DNA of 64,000 nt from NCBI RefSeq assembly GCF_000725805.1, contig NZ_JOFT01000010.1, positions 124,001 to 188,000 on the forward strand. The letters run 5' to 3'. The notes beneath the pieces were generated by a model. It ran no database searches. It worked only from the letters and a program-made list of their open reading frames with translations, and was not told the origin of the DNA. Below, in pieces: positions 26,490 to 37,089 of the stretch (position 1 is the first letter of the stretch; every line of letters starts with the position of its first letter). The DNA comes from Streptomyces xanthophaeus. Its GTDB lineage: Bacteria > Actinomycetota > Actinomycetes > Streptomycetales > Streptomycetaceae. Position numbers and translations under genes: made by a program.

Positions 26490-27191
26490 ATGGGCGTACG
26501 CGTGGTGGTGGTCGACGAGCACCGGCTGCTGGCCGAGGCGCTCGCCTCGGCCCTGAAACTGCGGGGTCACCGGGTGCTCGCCGCTGCCGCCCCGGCCGCG
26601 GGCGCCGCCGAGCTGGTCATCAGCCGGGCCCCCGAGGTCTGTCTCCTGGGCACCGCCTCCCCGGCCGAGCCCGGTGTCTTCGAACCCGTCGTGCGGATCA
26701 AGCGGGAGCGCCCGCAGATCGCCGTCGTGGTCCTCGGCCCCGTGCCCAACCCGCGCGGGATCGCCGCGGCCTTCGCCGCGGGAGCCTCCGGGTACGTGCG
26801 CCACGACGAGCGCATCGAGGGCGTGGAGCGGGCCCTGGCCAAGGCCCGGGCCGGGGAGGTGGCCATCGCCCCGCAGCTGCTGCAAGCGGCCTTCGCGGAG
26901 CTCCTCAACCCCACGGCCCAGCCCGACGACGAGGCCGGCCGGCTGCTGCGGCTGCTCACCCCGCGCGAGGTGGAGGTGCTGGTCCGGGTCGCCGAGGGCG
27001 AGGACACCCGGCTCATCGCCGCGGGCATGGAGATCGCGCCCAGCACGGCGCGTACGCACGTGCAGCGGGTGCTGATGAAGCTGGGCGTGGGTTCACGGCT
27101 GGAGGCGGCCGCGCTGGCCGCGCGCACCGGCCTGCTGGACCGGGCCCTGCCGGAGCCGCTGCCGGGCCCGTCCGCCGCTCCCGCGGGCTGA
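26490..27191 (+). CDS. LuxR-family regulator with degenerate receiver domain
   Basis: This 233-residue protein has a response-regulator layout: a receiver-like domain (1-120) and a C-terminal LuxR/NarL helix-turn-helix (LTPREVEVLVRVAEGEDTRLIA, then STARTHVQRVLMKLGV, about 152-200). The receiver looks inactive. The first acidic pocket reads VVVDEHR, the position of the phospho-acceptor Asp is CLLGTASP (Gly-Thr instead of an Asp), and the conserved Lys is replaced in GYVRHDE. It therefore probably works without phosphorylation, as do some atypical receivers of Streptomyces. No kinase is adjacent. GGGGAG lies 5 bases before the ATG. Confidence 0.85.
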   Translation: MGVRVVVVDEHRLLAEALASALKLRGHRVLAAAAPAAGAAELVISRAPEVCLLGTASPAEPGVFEPVVRIKRERPQIAVVVLGPVPNPRGIAAAFAAGASGYVRHDERIEGVERALAKARAGEVAIAPQLLQAAFAELLNPTAQPDDEAGRLLRLLTPREVEVLVRVAEGEDTRLIAAGMEIAPSTARTHVQRVLMKLGVGSRLEAAALAARTGLLDRALPEPLPGPSAAPAG

Positions 27192-27293
27192 CGTGCGGGG
27201 CCGCCGATTTCCCCGTGGGCGCGGAATCGGGTAAGCCAATGACCGGCATGTGGAACCTCCCGCGTGCGTACCCCCGTGAGAGGCAGTAGGCGA

Positions 27294-28283
27294 GTGAGCA
27301 ACACGCCGATTCATGACAAGCCGGTTCTCAAGTGCCTGGTGACCGGCGGTGCCGGTTACGTCGGCAGCGTGGTGGCGGCCCACCTGCTGGAGGCGGGCCA
27401 CCAGGTCACCGTCCTCGACGACCTGAGCACGGGCTTCCGCGAGGGGGTCCCCGCGGGCGCCGCCTTCATCGAGGGCCGGATCCAGGACGCGGCCCGCCAC
27501 CTGGACGGCTCCTACGACGCCGTCCTGCACTTCGCCGCCTCCTCGCAGGTCGGCGAGTCCGTCGCGAACCCGGCCAAGTACTGGGAGAACAACGTCGGCG
27601 GCACCCTGGCCCTGCTGAGCGCCATGCGGGATGCGGGGGTGGCCAAGCTGGTCTTCTCCTCCACCGCGGCGACCTACGGCGAGCCCACCGAGGGCCTGCT
27701 CACCGAGGCCTCGGTGACCGCGCCGACCAACCCGTACGGTGCCACCAAGCTGGCCGTGGACCACATGATCGCCGGGATGTGCGCGGCGCACGGGCTGGCC
27801 GCGGTCTCGCTGCGCTACTTCAACGTCGCGGGCTCCTACAAGGAGTTCGGCGAGCGGCACGAGCCCGAGAGCCACCTCATCCCGCTGGTGCTCCAGGTCG
27901 CCCAGGGCAAGCGGGAGGCCATCTCGGTCTTCGGCGAGGACTACCCGACCCCGGACGGCACCTGCGTGCGCGACTACATCCACGTCGCGGACCTGGCGGA
28001 GGCCCACCTGGACGCGCTGCGCGTGGCCGCGCCCGGTGAGCACCTGATCTGCAACCTGGGCAACGGCAGCGGCTTCTCGGTCCGCGAGGTCATCGAGACG
28101 GTCCGCAAGGTCACCGGCAAGGAGATCCCCGAGGTGGTCGCCCCGCGCCGGGCCGGAGACCCGGCGGTCCTGGTCGCCTCGGCCCGCGCGGCGCACGAGC
28201 GCCTCGGCTGGACCCCGACCCGCTCGGGCCTCACCGGCATCATCACGGACGCGTGGAACTTCGCCCGTACGCACACCTCCTGA
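27294..28283 (+). CDS. galE: UDP-glucose 4-epimerase GalE
   Basis: This 329-residue extended short-chain dehydrogenase interconverts UDP-glucose and UDP-galactose. The NAD-binding motif is VTGGAGYVGS (about residues 17-26), followed by LDDLSTG. The catalytic Ser is in FSSTAATYGEP and the YxxxK pair in NPYGATKLAVDHM. RYFNVAGS and TPDGTCVRDYIHVADLAEAH are typical GalE substrate-loop motifs. GTG at 27294 was chosen for its AGGCAGTAGG leader and normal length; an in-frame GTG at 27264 would add ten residues. It sits between two LuxR-type regulators but has its own terminator, so linkage to them is uncertain. Confidence 0.94.
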   Translation: MSNTPIHDKPVLKCLVTGGAGYVGSVVAAHLLEAGHQVTVLDDLSTGFREGVPAGAAFIEGRIQDAARHLDGSYDAVLHFAASSQVGESVANPAKYWENNVGGTLALLSAMRDAGVAKLVFSSTAATYGEPTEGLLTEASVTAPTNPYGATKLAVDHMIAGMCAAHGLAAVSLRYFNVAGSYKEFGERHEPESHLIPLVLQVAQGKREAISVFGEDYPTPDGTCVRDYIHVADLAEAHLDALRVAAPGEHLICNLGNGSGFSVREVIETVRKVTGKEIPEVVAPRRAGDPAVLVASARAAHERLGWTPTRSGLTGIITDAWNFARTHTS

Positions 28284-28309
28284 GTCACCTGCCCCCCTGC
28301 TTCTCCACC

Positions 28310-28339
28310 CGCCCCCCGCGCCGACCGGCGCGGGGGGCG
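28310..28339 (+). terminator. galE terminator hairpin
   Basis: A perfect 13-bp GC stem (CGCCCCCCGCGCC with GGCGCGGGGGGCG) with loop GACC lies 27 bp after the galE stop. Confidence 0.8.
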
Positions 28340-28750
28340 CGTGCGTTGGGGCCGCGCGCTGAGGGCGGGCGCTGTGCGCGGGCGCCCGGCGTGCGCACGC
28401 CGGGTGAAATGCCCCCCGTGCAACTGCCCGCGGCACACGCCGTCGGCGACGCTGTCATCCGGACCTGCCGAGCGGTGAATTCAAGCCACGGCAAAGGCCT
28501 TGGAGGTCGGCCGCGCCGGAAAATCCCCGGGAAAACTTCTGCTATTCGGCCAACTAGCAGCGGCTGCCGGGCCTACGCTGATGCGTGACACCGGTGGGGG
28601 CCGGTGTTGATTCAGGGGTCGAGACAAGTCGGGTACGGCGTCCGGTCCGGGGTAGTGCAGAGATGTCTCGGCGGCGGCCGCGGCAGCTGCGGATCACCCG
28701 GTCCGGGCTCCGTACCCGCCGTCGTCCGTTCCCCGACCCTTGGGGGTTTT
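28340..28750. other. Long non-coding gap before a LuxR regulator
   Basis: No supported gene was found in these 411 bases. They hold a perfect 20-bp palindrome (28385-28404, arms CCCGGCGTGC and GCACGCCGGG), a TACGCT that could be a -10 near 28573, and a stretch that stays open in the frame of the downstream gene. The 5' leader of the next gene may be long. Confidence 0.5.
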
Positions 28751-29515
28751 GTGGCTCGTATCCGGGTTCTCGTGGTCGACGACCACCGCATCTTCGCCGA
28801 ATCGCTCGCAGCCGCGCTCGCGGCCGAGCCGGACGTCGACGTGTCCGCGGCCGGCAGTTCTCCTGCGGCCGTGCGCTGTCTCGAACGCGCGGTGGCCGAG
28901 GGCCGCCGCTTCGACGTCCTGCTGGTCGACGCCGACCTCGGCGGCGCGGCCGGGGTCGTCCCCGTCCAGCGGGAGCCGGGTTCGGGGCCTCCGTCCGGCT
29001 CGGACGGGATCGCGCTGGTCGCCGGGGTGCGGGCGTCCCACCCAGGGGTGCGCACCGTGGTCCTCGCCGAGCGGGACGACCCGCGCCGGGCCGCGCTCGC
29101 GCTCCAGGCCGGGGCCTCGGGCTGGGTGGCGAAGGACTGCTCGCTCTCGCGGCTGCTGGCCGTCGTGCGGGGAGTCCTGCGGGAGGAGACCCACCTGCCG
29201 CCCGCGCTGCTCACCGGGGTCCTGCGCGAGCTGACGGCGGCCCGCAAGCACCGGACGGACAGCGAACGGCTGGTGGAGTCGCTGACCCCGCGCGAGCACG
29301 AGGTGCTGCGCTGCATGGTGGCGGGGCTGGGCCGCAAGGATGTGGCGGCGCGGCTGTTCCTGTCCCCGCACACCGTCCGCACCCACATGCAGAACGTGCT
29401 GGGCAAGCTCGGCGTGCACTCCACGCTGGCCGCGGTGGCGCTGGCCCGGCGGGCGGGCGTACGGCCGGCGGACCTATCCGGGGACGTTGTCGAACGGAGC
29501 GGTCAACTGGCGTAG
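28751..29515 (+). CDS. LuxR/NarL-family response regulator
   Basis: This 254-residue protein has a receiver domain with intact acidic pocket (VLVVDDHRIF, residues 5-14), phospho-acceptor Asp in DVLLVDADLGG (about residue 58), and conserved Lys in WVAKDCS. It ends in a LuxR helix-turn-helix (LTPREHEVLRCMVAGLGRKDVAARLFLSPHTVRTHMQNV). An insertion of about 18 residues (VQREPGSGPPSGSDG) interrupts the receiver just after the Asp. GTG at 28751 is chosen because it gives the canonical receiver start and follows GGGGG; the frame is open upstream. No kinase lies beside it. Its last 42 bases overlap the convergent tamR gene. Confidence 0.87.
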   Translation: MARIRVLVVDDHRIFAESLAAALAAEPDVDVSAAGSSPAAVRCLERAVAEGRRFDVLLVDADLGGAAGVVPVQREPGSGPPSGSDGIALVAGVRASHPGVRTVVLAERDDPRRAALALQAGASGWVAKDCSLSRLLAVVRGVLREETHLPPALLTGVLRELTAARKHRTDSERLVESLTPREHEVLRCMVAGLGRKDVAARLFLSPHTVRTHMQNVLGKLGVHSTLAAVALARRAGVRPADLSGDVVERSGQLA

Positions 29516-29971
29516 CAGTGCCGCGAGGTCGCCGCGCTGGCCCTGCGAGAGCTGGGCCAGGATGGCCCGTTCCTGGGCCAGCAGTCCGGCCAGGGCCTGG
29601 TCGGCGCGGTCGCGGCCCTCGGGGGTCAGGCGGACCAGGACCCCGCGGCGGTCGCTGGGGTCCGGCAGCCGTTCGACCAGGCCCTTCTTGGCGAGCCGGT
29701 CGATGCGGTTGGTCATGGTGCCGGAGGTGACGAGGGTCTGGGTCAGCAACTGGCCGGGGGAGAGCTGGTACGGGGCTCCCGCGCGGCGCAGGGAGGTCAG
29801 GACGTCGAACTCCCAAGGCTCCAGGCCGTGCTCGGAGAAGGCCAGTCTGCGGGCGCGGTCGAGATGGCGCGCGAGCCTGCTGACGCGGCTGAGCACTTCG
29901 AGCGGTTCCACGTCGAGGTCAGGGCGTTCCCGCCGCCATGCCGCGACCAGTCGGTCGACCTCGTCCTCCAT
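29474..29971 (-). CDS. tamR: MarR family regulator, TamR-like
   Basis: This 165-residue protein has a winged helix (YQLSPGQLLTQTLVTSGTMTNRIDRLAKKGLVERLPDPSDRRGVLVRLT, about residues 65-112) flanked by dimerisation helices, as in MarR proteins. It is divergent from a trans-aconitate methyltransferase gene. The same pair in S. coelicolor encodes TamR, which represses tam and responds to trans-aconitate and citrate, so the name rests on both fold and context. ATG at 29971 has no clear ribosome binding site. The 3' end overlaps a LuxR-type gene on the other strand by 42 bp. Confidence 0.88.
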   Translation of the reverse strand: MEDEVDRLVAAWRRERPDLDVEPLEVLSRVSRLARHLDRARRLAFSEHGLEPWEFDVLTSLRRAGAPYQLSPGQLLTQTLVTSGTMTNRIDRLAKKGLVERLPDPSDRRGVLVRLTPEGRDRADQALAGLLAQERAILAQLSQGQRGDLAALLRQLTAPFDNVPG

Positions 29972-29998
29972 GCGGATCAGTGTAAGGGGTCTGTCGAT

Positions 29999-30052
29999 AT
30001 GAAGTCTCTTCATGTCGAGTATCTCGTTTTCAAGTATCTTGATGTCAAGATA
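29999..30052. promoter_or_regulatory. TamR-type operators in the tamR-tam gap
   Basis: A perfect 18-bp palindrome TATCTTGATGTCAAGATA lies at 30035-30052 and a second inverted repeat ATGAAG-TCT-CTTCAT at 29999-30013. Both sit in an AT-rich island between the two start codons, one near each gene. Palindromes of the TTGA-N2-TCAA type are typical MarR-family sites. Confidence 0.75.
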
Positions 30053-30131
30053 TAAATCCGCGACCATGGGGCATGGAGGGGGCTGAAACGGCTTCCGCTT
30101 CCGACCGCCCCGCCAGCAGGGAGGCTCGAAC

Positions 30132-30998
30132 ATGCATTCCGATACTGCCCAGGCCAGGATCCCCACGGCCGACGTCCTCTCCGAACCCTCCGCACCCACC
30201 TGGGACCCCCAGCAGTACCTGCGGCACGCAGGCCACCGCACACGCCCCTTCCTCGACCTTCTGACCCGGATACCCGAGCTCCCCACCAGCCCCGCCCGTA
30301 TCGCCGACCTGGGCTGCGGCCCCGGCAACGTCACGGCCCTGCTCGCCGGACGCTGGCCCGAGGCCCGCACCACCGGCTTCGACCTCTCCCCGGAGATGCT
30401 CCACCGCGCCACCCAGGAGTACGCCGGCCCCACCACAGGGGGCGGCAGCCTCGACTTCCGCCCCGGCGACATCACCGACTGGCTCCCCGAGGAGCCCTAC
30501 GACCTGATCGTCTCCAACGCCGCCCTCCAGTGGGTCCCCAGCCACCCCGGCTCCTTCGCCGCCTGGATCCACGGCCTGCGGCCCGGCGGCACCTTCGCCT
30601 TCCAGATCCCCGGCAACTTCACCGCACCCAGCCACGCCCTCCTCGCGCAGCTCTGCGACACCCCGCGCTGGCGCTCCCGCCTCGCCGGCCACGGAGCCCG
30701 CTACATCCACCTGCTCGAACCCGCCGAATACCTCGCCCGGCTCACCGAACTGGGCTGCGCCGTGGAGGTCTGGGAGACCACCTACCACCAGCTGCTCCAA
30801 GGCCCCGACCCGGTGCTCGAATGGGTCAAGGGCACCGCCCTGAGGCCCGTCCTGACCGCCCTGGGCGACGACGCGGACGCCGTGGACGCCTTCCTCACCG
30901 AGTACCGGGACCGGCTGCGCGCCGTCTACCCGTCCGGACCCCGCGGCACCGTCTTCCCCTTCCGCCGCATCTTCGCCGTCGCCCGCAAGGAGGCCTGA
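30132..30998 (+). CDS. tam: trans-Aconitate 2-methyltransferase
   Basis: This 288-residue SAM-dependent methyltransferase esterifies trans-aconitate, a by-product that inhibits aconitase. Visible features are WDPQQYLRHAGHRTRPFLDLL at the start, SAM motif I IADLGCGPGNVTALLAGRWPEA (about residues 57-78), the acidic FDLSPEM, motif DLIVSNAALQWVPSHP (about 120-135) and WVKGTALRPVL, a signature of Tam enzymes. The start is ATG with GGAGG nearby. It is followed two bases on by a glyoxalase-like gene. Repression by the divergent TamR is expected from the known pair. Confidence 0.93.
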   Translation: MHSDTAQARIPTADVLSEPSAPTWDPQQYLRHAGHRTRPFLDLLTRIPELPTSPARIADLGCGPGNVTALLAGRWPEARTTGFDLSPEMLHRATQEYAGPTTGGGSLDFRPGDITDWLPEEPYDLIVSNAALQWVPSHPGSFAAWIHGLRPGGTFAFQIPGNFTAPSHALLAQLCDTPRWRSRLAGHGARYIHLLEPAEYLARLTELGCAVEVWETTYHQLLQGPDPVLEWVKGTALRPVLTALGDDADAVDAFLTEYRDRLRAVYPSGPRGTVFPFRRIFAVARKEA

Positions 30999-31000
30999 GC

Positions 31001-31411
31001 GTGCTCACCGCCGTCGACCACGTCCAACTCGCGGCGCCCCCCGGCACGGAGGGCCGGCTGCGCGCCTACTACACCGAGGTCCTCGGCATGACCGAGCTCT
31101 CCAAACCCTCCGTCCTCGCCGCGCGCGGGGGCTGCTGGTTCGCCGCCGGACCCGTCCAGCTGCACCTCGGCGTGGAGGAGGACTTCCGTCCGGCGCGCAA
31201 GGCCCACCCGGGCCTGCGCGTGACCGGGATCGAGGCCTACGCGCAGAGACTGCAGGAGCGGGGCGCCAAGGTCGTCTGGGACGACGGCCTGCCGGGCCAC
31301 CGCCGCTTCTACTCCGAGGACCCCGTCGGCAACCGGCTCGAATTCCTGGAGCCGCACGATCCGCAGCGCCGTAGCCCCGAGCCCGGCACTCCGGAGCCGT
31401 CCGGCCCCTGA
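31001..31411 (+). CDS. VOC family (glyoxalase/bleomycin-resistance fold) protein
   Basis: This 136-residue protein has one vicinal-oxygen-chelate domain. VDHVQLAAPPGTEGRLRAYYTEVLGM at the start gives the first metal-ligand His, and GGCWFAAGPVQLHLGVEE and FYSEDPVGNRLEFLEP give the second half with the last Glu. The mid-chain His (QLHLG) and final Glu suggest an intact metal site. The last 20 residues are Pro/Ser-rich. GTG starts two bases after tam, with the AAGGAGG of the tam end as ribosome binding site, so it is translated from the tam mRNA and may help in the same detoxification. Its substrate is unknown. Confidence 0.88.
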   Translation: MLTAVDHVQLAAPPGTEGRLRAYYTEVLGMTELSKPSVLAARGGCWFAAGPVQLHLGVEEDFRPARKAHPGLRVTGIEAYAQRLQERGAKVVWDDGLPGHRRFYSEDPVGNRLEFLEPHDPQRRSPEPGTPEPSGP

Positions 31412-31450
31412 CCCCACGGTCACGGCCGCAGCCCGTTCCGCGACGGGTCC

Positions 31451-31498
31451 ACGACGGCGCCCCGCCACCGGAAGGATCCGGTGGCGGGGCGCCGTCGT
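31451..31498. terminator. Very strong bidirectional hairpin
   Basis: A perfect 22-bp stem with loop AGGA lies between the convergent VOC and tetR genes and can end both transcripts. Confidence 0.85.
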
Positions 31499-31516
31499 AC
31501 CCGCGTCGCGCGCGGC

Positions 31517-32191
31517 TCAGCTCTTGCGGCGGCCCACCAGCTGCGGCTTCGACTCCAGCCCGTCCAGGCCGTGCCAGGCCAGGTTCACCAGGTGGGCGGC
31601 GACCTCCGCCTTCTTCGGGCGGCGCACGTCCAGCCACCACTGCCCGGTCAGCGCCACCATCCCCACCAGCGCCTGCGCGTACAGCGGCGCCAGCTTCGGG
31701 TCGAAGCCCCGGGCCTTGAACTCCAGGCCCAGGATGTCCTCCACCTGCGTGGCGATATCGCTGATCAGCGAGGCGAACGTACCCGTGGACTGAGCCACCG
31801 GGGAATCCCGCACCAGGATCCGGAAGCCGTCCGTATAGGACTCGATGTAGTCGAGCAGCGCGAAAGCCGCCTGCTCCAGCAGCTCCCTCGGATGCCCGGC
31901 CGTCAGCGCGCCCGTCACCCCGTCGAGGAGCTGGCGCATCTCCCGGTCCACGACGACCGCGTACAGGCCCTCCTTGCCGCCGAAGTGCTCGTAGACCACC
32001 GGTTTGGACACCCCGGCCTTGGCCGCGATCTCCTCCACCGACGTGCCCTCGAAGCCCTTCTCCGCGAACAGGGTCCGGCCGATGTCCAGCAGTTGCTGAC
32101 GCCGCTCCGCGCCCGTCATCCGGACCCGGCGGCCGCGCCTGGGCTTGTCGCTGCTGGAATTACTGCCGTCGATCGCCACGTCCCCCATCAT
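31517..32191 (-). CDS. TetR family regulator of the desaturase operon
   Basis: This 224-residue protein has the TetR helix-turn-helix at about residues 27-75 (TGAERRQQLLDIGRTLFAEKGF, then TSVEEIAAKAGVSKPVVYEHFGGKEGLY). An acidic/Ser-rich tail precedes it and a C-terminal ligand domain follows. Its ATG overlaps the stop of the upstream desaturase gene, so the two form one translationally coupled operon. Such a pair suggests that it senses membrane fatty-acid or acyl-CoA state and represses the desaturase through the operator repeats upstream. The tail includes KPQLVGRRKS. Confidence 0.9.
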   Translation of the reverse strand: MMGDVAIDGSNSSSDKPRRGRRVRMTGAERRQQLLDIGRTLFAEKGFEGTSVEEIAAKAGVSKPVVYEHFGGKEGLYAVVVDREMRQLLDGVTGALTAGHPRELLEQAAFALLDYIESYTDGFRILVRDSPVAQSTGTFASLISDIATQVEDILGLEFKARGFDPKLAPLYAQALVGMVALTGQWWLDVRRPKKAEVAAHLVNLAWHGLDGLESKPQLVGRRKS

Positions 32192-33183
32192 GCCGCGTTC
32201 GGGGAGTTTTCCTTGCGGCGGGCGTCGATGCGCGCCTCCGAAGGCCAGCGCACGTCCGAGGCCCAGCCCAGCTGCTCGAACCAGCGGATCAGCCGCGCGC
32301 TGGAGTCGATCTGACCGCGCAGGACACCGTGGCGCGCCGAGGTCGGGTCGGCGTGGTGCAGGTTGTGCCAGGACTCACCGCAGGACAGCACCGCGAGCCA
32401 CCACACGTTGCCGCTGCGGTCGCGGGACTTGAACGGCCGCTTGCCCACCGCGTGACAGATCGAGTTGATCGACCACGTCACGTGGTGCAGCAGCGCCACC
32501 CGTACCAGGGAGCCCCAGAAGAACGCCGTGAACGCACCCCACCACGACATCGTCACCAGACCGCCCGCCAGCGGCGGGATCGCCAGCGACAGCATCGTCC
32601 AGAAGATGAAGTCGCGCGAGATCCGCCGGATCGCCGGATCCTTGATCAGGTCAGGGGCGTACTTCTGCTGATCGGTCTGCTCCTCGTCGAAGAGCCAGCC
32701 GATGTGCGCCCACCACAGCCCCTTCATCAGGGCCGGCAGGGTCTCGCCGAACCGCCACGGCGAATGCGGGTCACCCTCGTGATCGGAGAACTTGTGGTGC
32801 TTGCGGTGATCCGCCACCCAGCGCACCAGCGGACCCTCCACCGCCATCGACCCCATCACGGCCAGGGCGATCCGCAGCGGCCGCTTGGCCTTGAAGGAAC
32901 CGTGCGTGAAGTAGCGGTGGAAACCGATGGTGATCCCGTGGCAGGCCAGGAAGTACATGAACACCATCAGGCCGAGGTCCAGCCAGCTCACCCCCCAGCC
33001 CCAGGCCAGCGGGACCGCCGCCAGCACGGCCAGGAAGGGAACGGTGATGAACAGCAGGAGGGCGATCTGCTCGATCGACCGCTTGTTCTCGCCGCCGAGG
33101 GTCGCCGACGGCGCGTCCCCCGGATGCGCGGAGGGCGCCGAGGGCGCCGAGGCGCCCTCGATCAGATCGGGACTGGTGGTCAT
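32188..33183 (-). CDS. Acyl-CoA/fatty acid desaturase (delta-9 type, membrane di-iron)
   Basis: This 331-residue integral membrane enzyme introduces a cis double bond into acyl chains. The three histidine boxes are present: HRYFTHGSFK (HxxxxH, about residues 88-97), DHRKHHKFSD (HxxHH, about 125-134) and ESWHNLHHADPTS (HNxHH, about 265-277). Two hydrophobic hairpins (LLLFITVPFLAVLAAVPLAWGWGVSW and TMLSLAIPPLAGGLVTMSWWG) anchor it. The N-terminus is Ala/Pro/Ser-rich. It is the first gene of an operon with a TetR regulator and requires a ferredoxin or flavodoxin donor not found nearby. Confidence 0.93.
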   Translation of the reverse strand: MTTSPDLIEGASAPSAPSAHPGDAPSATLGGENKRSIEQIALLLFITVPFLAVLAAVPLAWGWGVSWLDLGLMVFMYFLACHGITIGFHRYFTHGSFKAKRPLRIALAVMGSMAVEGPLVRWVADHRKHHKFSDHEGDPHSPWRFGETLPALMKGLWWAHIGWLFDEEQTDQQKYAPDLIKDPAIRRISRDFIFWTMLSLAIPPLAGGLVTMSWWGAFTAFFWGSLVRVALLHHVTWSINSICHAVGKRPFKSRDRSGNVWWLAVLSCGESWHNLHHADPTSARHGVLRGQIDSSARLIRWFEQLGWASDVRWPSEARIDARRKENSPNAA

Positions 33184-33257
33184 GAGGGTCCCCTGGAGGG
33201 TGAGGAATCGACGGAAGCACCACCCGGCAGAGAACCGGGGGAACCAGGGTCACAGAC

Positions 33258-33287
33258 CCTACGGACCCGTAACCTACGGCATCGTAA
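33258..33287. promoter_or_regulatory. Tandem operator repeats upstream of the desaturase operon
   Basis: Two directly adjacent 15-bp units, CCTACGGACCCGTAA and CCTACGGCATCGTAA, each contain a TACG-N4-CGTA palindrome. They lie 75-105 bp upstream of the desaturase start. On the minus strand they overlap TACGAT and TAGGTT, both plausible -10 elements. They are the likely binding site of the operon's own TetR protein. Confidence 0.7.
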
Positions 33288-33560
33288 GTATGGCAAAGGC
33301 GGGGCCCGGGGCACCAGGACCACGGCCCGTCCGACCGCACCACGGACGGCCGTCACACGCCCGCCACAGCGGCGCCACGAGCCGATCGCGACCACCTGGT
33401 GACACATTTGCCCAGGCACAGGCATCGGACACCTATCCTGTTGTCGTCGGACAGCGCGGTCCGCACGGGCAGCCCGAGCTGCGCATCAGGAGCGGTCATG
33501 CCGCGCGCGCCCGGGTGCCCACCGCCCAGTAGCGCTCGAACACTGCAAGGAGCCGCACCT
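33288..33560. other. Gap upstream of ppc
   Basis: No gene was found between the desaturase operator and ppc. The frame in front of ppc is open but has no ribosome binding site. TATCCT (33434-33439) is a possible -10 for ppc, but no -35 at a normal distance is convincing. Confidence 0.45.
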
Positions 33561-36332
<2,772 letters not shown>

Positions 36333-36360
36333 CCGGCCCCGCACCGGACCGGACAACAGG

Positions 36361-36390
36361 AAGCCCCCGCACCAGCCGGTGCGGGGGCTT
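36361..36390. terminator. ppc/pth bidirectional hairpin
   Basis: A 13-bp perfect stem AAGCCCCCGCACC/GGTGCGGGGGCTT with a 4-base loop, followed by TTTCCC, sits between the convergent ppc and pth genes. Confidence 0.85.
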
Positions 36391-36407
36391 TCCCACGTCG
36401 TGCGCCG

Positions 36408-36998
36408 CTAGGAGTTGTACGTCGACTGCGCGCGCTCCAGACCCTCCTGGAGCAGACACTCGACCGCATCCGCCGCCCGGTCCACGAACCAGTCCAGCTC
36501 CTTGCGCTCGGTCGAGGAGAAGTCCTTCAGCACGAAATCCGCCACCTGCATCCGCCCCGGCGGACGGCCGATCCCGCACCGCACCCGGTGGTACTCCGCA
36601 CCCAGCGACTTCGTCATCGACTTCAGTCCGTTGTGCCCGTTGTCCCCGCCGCCCAGCTTCAGCCGCAACGTCGGATAGTCGATGTCCAGCTCGTCATGGA
36701 CCGCCACGACCCGCTCCAGCGGCACCTTGTAGAAGTCCCGCAGCGCCGTCACCGGCCCGCCCGACAGATTCATGTACGTCATCGGCTTGGCCAGCACCAC
36801 CCGCCGGTTCCCCGGCCCCGGCGGACCCATCCGGCCCTCGACCACCTGCGCGCGCGCCTTGTGGGCCTTGAACTTCCCACGGATACGGTCCGCGAGCAGA
36901 TCGGCCACCATGAAGCCGATGTTGTGGCGGTTGCCCGCGTACTCCGGTCCCGGGTTGCCGAGGCCGACGATCAGCCAGGGTGCCGCGTCGTCCGACAT
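36408..36998 (-). CDS. pth: Peptidyl-tRNA hydrolase
   Basis: This 196-residue enzyme frees tRNA from stalled peptidyl-t[26 protein letters not shown] at about residues 8-30 contains the catalytic His and Asn. [42 protein letters not shown] and [14 protein letters not shown] are all canonical. ATG at 36998 has AAGGAG 6 bases upstream. It lies downstream of rplY, a pairing conserved in many actinobacteria, but an intervening hairpin may reduce read-through. Confidence 0.96.
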   Translation of the reverse strand: MSDDAAPWLIVGLGNPGPEYAGNRHNIGFMVADLLADRIRGKFKAHKARAQVVEGRMGPPGPGNRRVVLAKPMTYMNLSGGPVTALRDFYKVPLERVVAVHDELDIDYPTLRLKLGGGDNGHNGLKSMTKSLGAEYHRVRCGIGRPPGRMQVADFVLKDFSSTERKELDWFVDRAADAVECLLQEGLERAQSTYNS

Positions 36999-37020
36999 CA
37001 AGAACTCCTTATACGAAGAC

Positions 37021-37057
37021 GACCGCCGTCCCGCTCCAGTGGAGCCGGACGGCGGTC
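37021..37057 (-). terminator. Hairpin between rplY and pth
   Basis: GACCGCCGTCC and GGACGGCGGTC, extended by GCTCC/GGAGC around loop AGT with one mismatch, form a 16-bp stem 33 bp after the rplY stop on the minus strand. It may attenuate pth expression from the rplY promoter. Confidence 0.65.
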
Positions 37058-37089
37058 GGTCAGCAACTGCTGAGGGGTGAGGGCGAGGC

